A DNA stretch of 11,169 nt, taken from contig JAYTPK010000320.1 of assembly GCA_043747295.1 (NCBI GenBank), forward strand, positions 1 through 11,169, in the 5' to 3' direction. Below, piece after piece: positions 1-5,793 of the stretch. The notes under the pieces were generated by a model. The model was not told where the DNA came from and searched no databases. It saw nothing but the letters and a program-made list of their open reading frames with translations. Both the position numbers and the translations under genes were made by a program. This DNA comes from JAAFIP01 sp043747295 (GTDB lineage Bacteria > Pseudomonadota > Gammaproteobacteria > Burkholderiales > Burkholderiaceae_C). Position 1 is the first letter of the stretch. Every line of letters starts with the position of its first letter.

Positions 1-243
1 TAATAGTAATTGCCCGGCTAATCAACACAGCCTTTCAATGACTGCATGTAATTCATTGTTTCAAATATAAAACCACTTTCTAGTCCAAGCATTCATTGCT
101 CAAGCAGCTATGAAATTAGTAGTGAAAAGAGATCCAAACTCACTCATAGTAATTATTCATTACAAATTGGGGCATTGACGGTGCATTTTTACGTAAGGTA
201 GCATTCAGCAATATTCAAATAAACCATAACAGGTAGACACAAA
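1..243. other. Gene-free leader region upstream of the peptide export cluster
   Basis: No convincing coding sequence is visible on either strand. The stretch is AT-rich and holds one 43-bp repeat copy (81-123). A TTGACG at 175-180 could be a -35 element, but I see no good -10 at the expected distance, so no promoter is called. The cluster promoter probably lies in this stretch or further left, because the genes that follow all run rightwards with short gaps. Confidence 0.5.
81..123 (+). repeat. 43-bp dispersed hairpin repeat, copy A
   Basis: Starts TAGTCCAAGCATTCATTG, then has GCAGCTA and a final TAGT. It aligns without gaps to the four other copies in this window. The last 17 bases form the shared hairpin (GCTAT, 7-base loop, GTAGT, closed partly by G-T pairs). 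The copy lies between the window edge and the HlyD-type gene, in the same orientation as that gene. It is the most diverged at its final base (T instead of C). Confidence 0.8.
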
Positions 244-246
244 TTG
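231..246 (+). promoter_or_regulatory. Weak ribosome binding site and TTG start of the HlyD-type gene
   Basis: AGGTAG at 231-236 is followed after 7 bases by TTG at 244. The start is chosen because translation from here gives Ser-Leu-Phe-Arg-Pro-Glu-Val, the N-terminus typical of CvaA-like fusion proteins, directly before the membrane helix. No in-frame ATG offers a comparable start. The weak site and TTG codon suggest modest translation. Confidence 0.5.
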
Positions 247-1713
247 TCGTTATTCAGACCCGAGGTACAAGCCGCACAGTCCGCCCAATGGTTGGGCACG
301 GTGCGCATTACCCGCCCTGTCAGCTTTGGCGCCATCACGCTGGCGGCGCTGGGCATAGCGGGTTTGCTGGTGGCTTTTGCCGCTTGGGGCGAAGTCAACC
401 GTAAAAGCAAAGTGACTGGCCTGCTGGTGGCCCAAGGTGGAGCGCTCAACATCACCGCCCCCGTATCGGGCGTGGTGGCCCAGCTGAACATGGCCGAGGG
501 GGCCACCGTGCAAGCCAGCGCCGTGCTGGCCATCATCAACACCGAAAGGCAAAGCAACCTGCTGGATTCGTCTGGCGCAGCAGGCATCGGCATACCCACA
601 GTTGGCCAGCCCAGCGAGCAAGCCGCAGCCCAAATTGCCCTGCGCCAGCAAAGCCTAGGCACCGAGCGCGCCCTGCGCCAGCTGCAAACTACCCAGCGCG
701 AGCAAGTGTTGACTGACCGTATTGCCACACTCGCCCTGCAAGCCCGCCAAGCCGAAGAAGAGCTAACCCTGCAGCGCAGCCGCGTAGCCCTGGCCCAAAA
801 AACCGTAGAGCGCTACACCCAGCTAGCCCAAGACGGCTTTATGTCTGACATGCAGCTGCAGGCCAAGCAAGAAGAGCTGATCGACACCACCGCCCGCCTG
901 CAAAGCCTAGAGCGCAGCCGTCTGGCGCTGCTGCAAGACAGCCAAGCCCTGGCAGGCGAGCGTACCGCGCTTAAAAGCCAGCTGGCCAGCGACACCGCGC
1001 AGATAGATCGCAGCCAGTCCACCCTAGCGCAAGAGTCCAGTGAAAACGCCACCCGCAAAAGCGCGGTCATTACCGCGCCGCTGTCTGCCGTGGCCAAGGC
1101 TTTTGCGCCAGCAGGTAAGGCAGGTAAGGCAGGCACGTTCACTTCGCCCAACTTGCCCAACTTGCCCAGCGTGCCCATGCCGCAAAGCTACCGCGTCACC
1201 GCCGTCAGCGTGCAGCCCGGCCAAGCCGTGCTAGCAGGCCAAACCATTGCCACCCTGGTACCCGTCAGTGCAGGCCAAGCCATCACGCTAGACGCCCACC
1301 TGTTTGCCCCCAGCCGCACCGCAGGCTTTTTAAAGCCCGGCCAAACCGTGTACCTGCGTTACGCCGCCTACCCTTACCAAAAGTTCGGCCTGCACACCGG
1401 CCGCATCACCAGCATATCTGACACCCCCTTTGCCGCCAACGAGCTACCGCCCAACCTGGCCCAGCAGCTGATGGCGCAAAACGGCAGCACAGAAGCGCTG
1501 TACCGCATCAACGTGCAGCTAGACGCACAAAGCATCACCAGCTACGGCGACGCCATTGCCCTAAAACCTGGCCTTACCCTAGAAGCCGACGTGCTGCAAG
1601 AGCGCCGCAAAGTGTGGGAATGGGCGCTAGAGCCGCTGCTGGCCGCGCGTGCGAATGCAAAAGTTTTGAACTCAGACCTAAAACCGAACCGCGGCGGGAA
1701 CAAGGTGGAGTGA
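244..1713 (+). CDS. HlyD/CvaA-family membrane fusion protein of the peptide exporter
   Basis: Periplasmic adaptor that would join the inner-membrane ABC exporter (3586-5718) to an outer-membrane TolC-type channel. The 489-residue protein has a short cytoplasmic N-terminus, one membrane helix at about residues 28-48 (ending AFAAWGE), a first lipoyl-like half-motif at about 55-100 (ITAPVSGVVAQL), a long Gln/Ala/Leu/Glu-rich coiled coil at about 125-275, a second lipoyl half (VSVQPGQAVLAGQTIATLVP) near 317-337, and a C-terminal beta domain. This order is that of colicin V secretion protein CvaA and relatives. The linker at 290-311 carries short tandem repeats (separate entry). The gene is G+C-rich, unlike the next three genes. 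It is first in the cluster, 51 bp ahead of the precursor. Family and role are secure; the exported substrate is inferred from context. Confidence 0.93.
   Translation: MSLFRPEVQAAQSAQWLGTVRITRPVSFGAITLAALGIAGLLVAFAAWGEVNRKSKVTGLLVAQGGALNITAPVSGVVAQLNMAEGATVQASAVLAIINTERQSNLLDSSGAAGIGIPTVGQPSEQAAAQIALRQQSLGTERALRQLQTTQREQVLTDRIATLALQARQAEEELTLQRSRVALAQKTVERYTQLAQDGFMSDMQLQAKQEELIDTTARLQSLERSRLALLQDSQALAGERTALKSQLASDTAQIDRSQSTLAQESSENATRKSAVITAPLSAVAKAFAPAGKAGKAGTFTSPNLPNLPSVPMPQSYRVTAVSVQPGQAVLAGQTIATLVPVSAGQAITLDAHLFAPSRTAGFLKPGQTVYLRYAAYPYQKFGLHTGRITSISDTPFAANELPPNLAQQLMAQNGSTEALYRINVQLDAQSITSYGDAIALKPGLTLEADVLQERRKVWEWALEPLLAARANAKVLNSDLKPNRGGNKVE
1111..1176 (+). repeat. Two adjacent 9-bp tandem repeats inside the HlyD-type gene
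   Basis: GCAGGTAAG occurs twice (1111-1119, 1120-1128) followed by the variant GCAGGCACG (1129-1137), encoding AGK-AGK-AGT. After one codon, four 9-bp units follow (1141-1176; AACTTGCCC is exact at 1150-1158 and 1159-1167), encoding TSP-NLP-NLP-SVP. Both arrays are in phase with the codons, so gain or loss of a unit would keep the frame. They lie in the linker between the coiled coil and the second lipoyl half, where length change should be tolerated. Confidence 0.8.
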
Positions 1714-1753
1714 AAAAACGGCCTGCCGTCCGATACGGTAATGTTTAGTTATT

Positions 1754-1767
1754 GGAGAGTAAAAATG
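1754..1767 (+). promoter_or_regulatory. Strong ribosome binding site that fixes the precursor start
   Basis: GGAGAG at 1754-1759 stands 5 bases before ATG 1765. It decides for this start over the in-frame ATG at 1741, which has no such site and would place eight extra residues ahead of a leader that is otherwise the canonical 15 residues. Confidence 0.8.
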
Positions 1768-2136
1768 AGAGTTTTGAAAACTGAAGATTGTTTTTATGTG
1801 GCGGGTGGTAATGCAAGTGATACCAACACTGGAGGTTTCGGCGATGTGGGTAACATGGGCGCCAGTCCGTGTGGCCCTAACGATACTGCGGAATCGTGTG
1901 CTGCTAGAACATCAGGTTATGAAATGTGTGCTGCATTAGCCAGAGGCATGAGAGCAGCTGCCAGTCTTTCCGGAAACAGTGCTGCTCAAACTTTAGCAGG
2001 TGAAATCGAATCATTTTGCCAAAATGCAGTAAATAACTCTGTTGATTGGGCTTACAGAACGCAAATGTATGAGCGTCGATCAGCCGAGCTTGGTATTTCA
2101 GTCGGTTATGCAGGTTGCGACACAAGTAGTAATTAA
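1765..2136 (+). CDS. Double-glycine-leader secreted peptide precursor (microcin/bacteriocin-like)
   Basis: Encodes 123 residues. The first 15, MRVLKTEDCFYVAGG, have the length and key positions of the colicin V leader (Met-Arg-x-Leu, Val-x-Gly-Gly), so the neighbouring C39 exporter should cut after Gly15. This leaves a 108-residue core starting NASDTNTGG. The core is rich in Gly, Ala, Ser and Asn, has cysteines at precursor positions 36, 45, 55, 85 and 118, contains no Lys, and has 11 acidic against 6 Arg residues, so it is acidic. The middle (about 52-90) is Ala-rich and may form amphipathic helices. Cys9 in the leader is unusual. An odd number of core cysteines leaves one free or available for dimerisation. 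I do not recognise the core. The leader and the adjacent exporter make export likely; antibacterial activity is inference, and a signalling or contact role is also possible. AT-rich compared with the exporter genes. Confidence 0.82.
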   Translation: MRVLKTEDCFYVAGGNASDTNTGGFGDVGNMGASPCGPNDTAESCAARTSGYEMCAALARGMRAAASLSGNSAAQTLAGEIESFCQNAVNNSVDWAYRTQMYERRSAELGISVGYAGCDTSSN

Positions 2137-2146
2137 GGAAAAAACA

Positions 2147-2590
2147 ATGGCTGCAACTCACACACCTAGAAAACTGTTAAACCTTCCACAAAAAGGGGCG
2201 ATCGCTTTCATAACTGTAATTGCGGCTGTTGTATTGCTATTCATGAATGTAGTCGTCAGTCCTGCCGCAATGGTATTGGGTACTATTGTCGACAGCAAAA
2301 GTTCGCTATCGTTGCCGTTGACCATTTTTGGCGGCTCCTCGCCTGGAATGTTAATTGCATACCTAATCTATCGTCTGTTCACAAGTAATAGATTCAAATC
2401 ACTAGGATTAAGTTTTTTGGTGATCATTCCAACCATATGTTTTTGGTTTTTTTTTGCTGCGGCTCATTCAAGCTCAGTGGTTGGAAATTGGATGGCTGCA
2501 ATCAACATAATGTCCTTAATAGTCGCGCTGACATTTATCAAAATTAAGATAAAAAAAACTTTGTTCAATACTCAAGAAGGGGAATTATGA
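2147..2590 (+). CDS. Small four-helix membrane protein, candidate immunity protein
   Basis: Encodes 147 residues. The start at ATG 2147 is chosen because AAGGA (2135-2139) lies 7 bases upstream; longer in-frame readings begin inside the precursor gene and lack such a site. Four hydrophobic segments are visible at about residues 17-37, 56-76, 86-106 and 112-131. The N-terminus is basic (TPRKLLNLPQK) and the C-terminus is charged (KIKIKKTLFNTQEGEL). There is no enzyme motif and no family I recognise. It begins 10 bp after the precursor stop and overlaps the next gene by ATGA, so it should be co-translated with both. Small multi-helix membrane proteins directly after a bacteriocin gene are often immunity proteins, which is the best guess here from position alone. 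An accessory export role is possible. Confidence 0.75.
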   Translation: MAATHTPRKLLNLPQKGAIAFITVIAAVVLLFMNVVVSPAAMVLGTIVDSKSSLSLPLTIFGGSSPGMLIAYLIYRLFTSNRFKSLGLSFLVIIPTICFWFFFAAAHSSSVVGNWMAAINIMSLIVALTFIKIKIKKTLFNTQEGEL

Positions 2591-3549
2591 AATTCCTCAA
2601 GCTATTGTTGTTAACGTTTCTTATTTTTGGCGCACATTATGAACGGACTATCGCACAGACTGTTAGCGTCAGCCCCGCACCTGCTGTCTGGGCATGGCAA
2701 ATACAGGGGAACGGCAGAAAAGTTTATTTATTAGGCGAGCTTCATGGGTTTGTCTCAACTAACGATTTAAAAATTGATTATCAACTTGGCAAAGATATTT
2801 ACCAGCTTTCGAGCGAAGTATGGACTGAGGCAACACAAACTAGTTCGCAGAATCAACAAAAAATATCTGAAAAAATACCGAAAGACTTATGGCAAAACGT
2901 AGATAAATCTATAAAAAAAATAGTTTACAAAATAAGCAGACGCACTAGCGCAGAAAAAGAAGCCTTGTATAAACAGTATGTAAAAGAAGTGGACGCGAAC
3001 GACCCGTATGCAGCTTATGGTAATTTACTAACACTAGCCGAATTGAATGCACAGTTTAAAAACCCTTTTTTAAAGGTGTATAGCGGTATGAGTAAGGTTT
3101 TAATATCAATTGATGAAAAAAATCCAAATAAAAAAATACGCTTTTTAGAATCGAGTACATCTGTCGCAGATATGTGGAAAAAAAATTGCACAAATGAAGA
3201 AGATTTAACAACATTCATATCAGCGGCTGTTGGAAATTTAGAAGAAAGTCTTTTATTCGATAAAAGTCTTAACTCTAAATCGCAAGATACCTTTTTAAAT
3301 CCAACTAGCAAATTAAGTGAATTTACCAGCTTAATTTTGAACGAGCCTGCGGGCGAGATTATTAACAGATGCGTTGTAGTCACGCGTAATAAACTTTGGT
3401 TACCTAAAATATTAGAGCTTTTAAGAACCAGCGGCCCGCCCGTCACCCTATTAATGGGTATTGCACATGTTAGCGGTGATGAAGGTGTATTAGCATTAGT
3501 TAAAAGCACTGGGTACACCGATGTACAACGAATCTACTTTATAAAGTAA
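2587..3549 (+). CDS. TraB/GumN (TIKI-like) family periplasmic protein
   Basis: Encodes 320 residues. A signal peptide spans about residues 1-24 (MKFLKLLLLTFLIFGAH, cleavage probably near TIAQ/TVS). The family's paired motifs are present: G-x-x-H near the start (YLLGELHGF, His53), a downstream Glu (SSEVW, Glu77), the Arg-Asn-x-x-Trp motif (TRNKLW, Arg267), and the closing G-x-x-H (LLMGIAHVSGDEGVLALVK, His294). The length is usual for GumN-type members. Animal TIKI proteins of this clan are metalloproteases, and enterococcal TraB/PrgY lowers the activity of the cell's own peptide pheromone. That makes a role in handling, destroying or resisting the neighbouring peptide plausible, but this is inference. 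Overlaps the preceding gene by ATGA, with AAGGGG 4 bases upstream. Very AT-rich, with many runs of A, unlike the flanking exporter genes. Confidence 0.88.
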   Translation: MKFLKLLLLTFLIFGAHYERTIAQTVSVSPAPAVWAWQIQGNGRKVYLLGELHGFVSTNDLKIDYQLGKDIYQLSSEVWTEATQTSSQNQQKISEKIPKDLWQNVDKSIKKIVYKISRRTSAEKEALYKQYVKEVDANDPYAAYGNLLTLAELNAQFKNPFLKVYSGMSKVLISIDEKNPNKKIRFLESSTSVADMWKKNCTNEEDLTTFISAAVGNLEESLLFDKSLNSKSQDTFLNPTSKLSEFTSLILNEPAGEIINRCVVVTRNKLWLPKILELLRTSGPPVTLLMGIAHVSGDEGVLALVKSTGYTDVQRIYFIK

Positions 3550-3585
3550 ATTGCGATTAACAGACCGATTTAATTATCAAATTTC

Positions 3586-5718
3586 ATGCACCTTGTTTTA
3601 CAAACAGAGGCCAGTGAGTGCTCCTTAGCCTGTTTGGTTATGGTGAGCAATACGCATGGGCTAAGCACTGATCTATTTGAACTGCGCCGTCGCTTTTCTG
3701 TTTCGCTGAAAGGTGCAACTCTGCACCAGCTCATGGCTTACGCGGCTTCGTTAAATTTTACCACCCGCCCCCTGCGCCTAGAAGTCGAAGAACTCAGCCA
3801 ACTTCAGCTTCCCTGCATCCTTCAATGGAACCTCAACCACTTCGTTGTCCTTAAAAAAGTAGCCCGCAACCACATCGTCGTCCTTGACCCCGCAGTAGGC
3901 GAGCGTCGTTTGAAATTAGACGAAGTCTCGCGCAGCTTTACCGGTGTGGCTTTAGAACTCACGCCCAACGCCCAGTTTGAAGCTACCGATCAGCGTAAAA
4001 AGATTGCGCTGTCTGCCTTAACCGGCAAGGTGTTGGGCCTTAAGCGATCTTTGTTTCAAATCTTTGGTATAGCGCTGGCGTTGCAGTTGTTTGCCAGCGC
4101 ATCGCCGCTGCTTAACCAACTGGTGGTGGACGACGCTATCGCTACCTATGATAAAGACTTGCTTACCGTGCTGGTGATTGGCTTTGCAGTGCTACTGCTG
4201 ATACAAACCCTGCTGGGGCTGGCGCGCAGCTGGATGGTGATGGTGCTTGGCATGTCGCTTAGCTTGCAGTGGGTAAGCAATGTGTTTAGCCACTTGGTGC
4301 GCCTGCCGGTAGACTTTTTTGAAAAGCGGCATTTGGGCGATATTGTGTCGCGCTTTGGGTCGGTAGGGGCCATTCAACGCACCCTAACCACTAGCGTGAT
4401 AGAGGCGGTGCTAGACGGCATGATGAGCGTGGCGGCGCTGGGCATGATGCTGCTGTATTCGCCCACGCTTACTGCCGTGGTGCTGGTGGCTGTGGCGGCC
4501 TACGGGCTGCTGCGCTGGGCGGCGTACCGGCCGTTCAGGGACGCATCGGCAGAGCGGCTGATCGTGGCGGCGCGCGAGAACACACATTTTTTAGAAAGCC
4601 TGCGCGCTATCGTGCCGCTCAAGCTGTTTGGCCGTGAGCAAGAGCGCCGCGCGCGCTGGCAAAACCTGTTGATTGAGGTGCAAAACCGCGATGTGCGCAC
4701 GGCCAAGATGGGCATTGCCTTTTCTACAGCTAACACCTTTATCTTTGGGCTTGAAAACCTGGTGGTGCTGTGGCTGGGCGCGGGGCTGGTGATGCAGACC
4801 ACCACTTCTGTAGGGTCGCAGAGTCAAGCTATTTTTACCATCGGCATGCTGTTTGCCTTTATCAGCTACAAGGGCCAGTTTACCGGGCGGCTGACGGCGC
4901 TAATCAATTTTGTCGTAGATATCAAAATGCTGGGCCTGCACGCTGAGCGCTTGGCCGACATTGCCTTGGCTGAACCTGAAAAAGACGATGTGCCAGACAA
5001 CACCCTCAGCCACCTAGAGCCGCGCATTGAGCTGCGCAACGTAAGTTTTAGGTACGGCGAAGGCGAGCCGTGGATATTGAAGGACACCTCGCTGGTACTG
5101 GAGCCTGGCGAGAGCGTGGCTATCGTCGGCCCCAGCGGCTGCGGCAAAACTACGCTGCTCAAAATCATTCTGGGCCTGCGCAAGCCTGTAGAAGGCGAGG
5201 TGCTGTACGGCGGCCTGCCCGTGCGCCAGCTGGGGCTGCAAAATTACCGCAGGCTCATAGGCACGGTGATGCAAGAGGACACCTTGCTGGCGGGCAGCAT
5301 ACTGGACAACATTACTTTCTTTGATGTGCAGGCTGACGCTGCCCAGGCCGAGCAGTGCGCCAAGCTGGCTGCCGTGCACGCTGACATTGTGCGTATGCCT
5401 ATGGGCTACCAAACCCTGGTGGGCGACATGGGCTCAGCGCTCAGCGGTGGGCAAAAGCAGCGTGTGCTGCTGGCCCGCGCGCTGTACAAGCAGCCCAAGG
5501 TGCTGGCACTAGACGAGGCGACCAGCCACCTGGACATGGCCAACGAAAAACTGGTCACGCAAGAGCTGGCCAAGCTGCCCATCACCCGCATTATCGTAGC
5601 CCACAGGCCAGAAACCATAGCCGGCGCGCAGCGCGTGGTGGTGATGCAAGATGGCAAAGTGCATGAGCTGCGGCAGGTGAAGGCTGCCACAGAGGTTTTG
5701 GACGCGGTAAGTGCCTAA
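3586..5718 (+). CDS. Peptidase-C39 ABC exporter (CvaB-like peptide processing and secretion)
   Basis: Inner-membrane ATP-driven exporter that would cleave the double-glycine leader and pass the core to the HlyD-type adaptor. Its 710 residues hold, in order: an N-terminal C39 peptidase (about 1-130) with oxyanion Gln6, catalytic Cys12 (QTEASECSLACL), His85 (NHFVVL) and Asp101 (LDPAVGER); an ABC membrane domain (about 155-440); and an ATPase domain (about 475-690). The ATPase has Walker A GPSGCGKTT (515-523), signature LSGGQ (619-623), Walker B VLALDE (639-644) and switch His673 (VAHRPE). All catalytic positions are intact. The start is the first ATG after an in-frame stop at 3571-3573 and gives the short N-terminus usual for C39 domains. 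No clear ribosome binding site precedes it, so it may depend on translation from the TraB-family gene 36 bp upstream. The 5' part is less G+C-rich than the rest. Confidence 0.97.
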   Translation: MHLVLQTEASECSLACLVMVSNTHGLSTDLFELRRRFSVSLKGATLHQLMAYAASLNFTTRPLRLEVEELSQLQLPCILQWNLNHFVVLKKVARNHIVVLDPAVGERRLKLDEVSRSFTGVALELTPNAQFEATDQRKKIALSALTGKVLGLKRSLFQIFGIALALQLFASASPLLNQLVVDDAIATYDKDLLTVLVIGFAVLLLIQTLLGLARSWMVMVLGMSLSLQWVSNVFSHLVRLPVDFFEKRHLGDIVSRFGSVGAIQRTLTTSVIEAVLDGMMSVAALGMMLLYSPTLTAVVLVAVAAYGLLRWAAYRPFRDASAERLIVAARENTHFLESLRAIVPLKLFGREQERRARWQNLLIEVQNRDVRTAKMGIAFSTANTFIFGLENLVVLWLGAGLVMQTTTSVGSQSQAIFTIGMLFAFISYKGQFTGRLTALINFVVDIKMLGLHAERLADIALAEPEKDDVPDNTLSHLEPRIELRNVSFRYGEGEPWILKDTSLVLEPGESVAIVGPSGCGKTTLLKIILGLRKPVEGEVLYGGLPVRQLGLQNYRRLIGTVMQEDTLLAGSILDNITFFDVQADAAQAEQCAKLAAVHADIVRMPMGYQTLVGDMGSALSGGQKQRVLLARALYKQPKVLALDEATSHLDMANEKLVTQELAKLPITRIIVAHRPETIAGAQRVVVMQDGKVHELRQVKAATEVLDAVSA

Positions 5719-5738
5719 TTATCAATAAAAAGTGCTCA

Positions 5739-5781
5739 TAGTCCAAGTATTCATTAACTATGCAGCTATTGATTTAATAGC
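5739..5781 (+). repeat. 43-bp dispersed hairpin repeat, copy B
   Basis: TAGTCCAAGTATTCATTA, then GCAGCTA and final TAGC. The hairpin here has the longest stem of the set (GCTATT, 5-base loop, AATAGC). It fills most of the 75-bp gap between the convergent exporter and Bug-type genes. There is no T-tract, so it does not look like a standard terminator, though it could block read-through or protect 3' ends. It is in the same orientation as copy A, which lies at the other end of the export cluster (32 of 43 bases identical). Confidence 0.85.
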
Positions 5782-5793
5782 GCGTTGGTACGA

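Noticed and set aside
175..203. Promoter with -35 TTGACG before the HlyD-type gene
   Set aside because: No acceptable -10 hexamer lies 16-18 bases downstream.
189..728. Long minus-strand open frame opposite the HlyD-type gene
   Set aside because: Composition is that of an antisense shadow (Ala/Ser/Cys/Arg-rich, no domain). The plus-strand protein is clearly real.
1741..1764. Upstream ATG for the precursor
   Set aside because: It would add eight residues to a leader that has exactly the colicin V length from ATG 1765, which has a GGAGAG site 5 bases upstream.
2042..2146. Earlier in-frame start for the four-helix membrane protein
   Set aside because: It would lie inside the precursor gene without a ribosome binding site, whereas ATG 2147 has AAGGA at good spacing and gives a normal N-terminus.
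5739..5781. Rho-independent terminator at the convergent gene ends
   Set aside because: The hairpin is AT-rich with a short stem and no following T-tract on either strand. It is better explained as repeat copy B.
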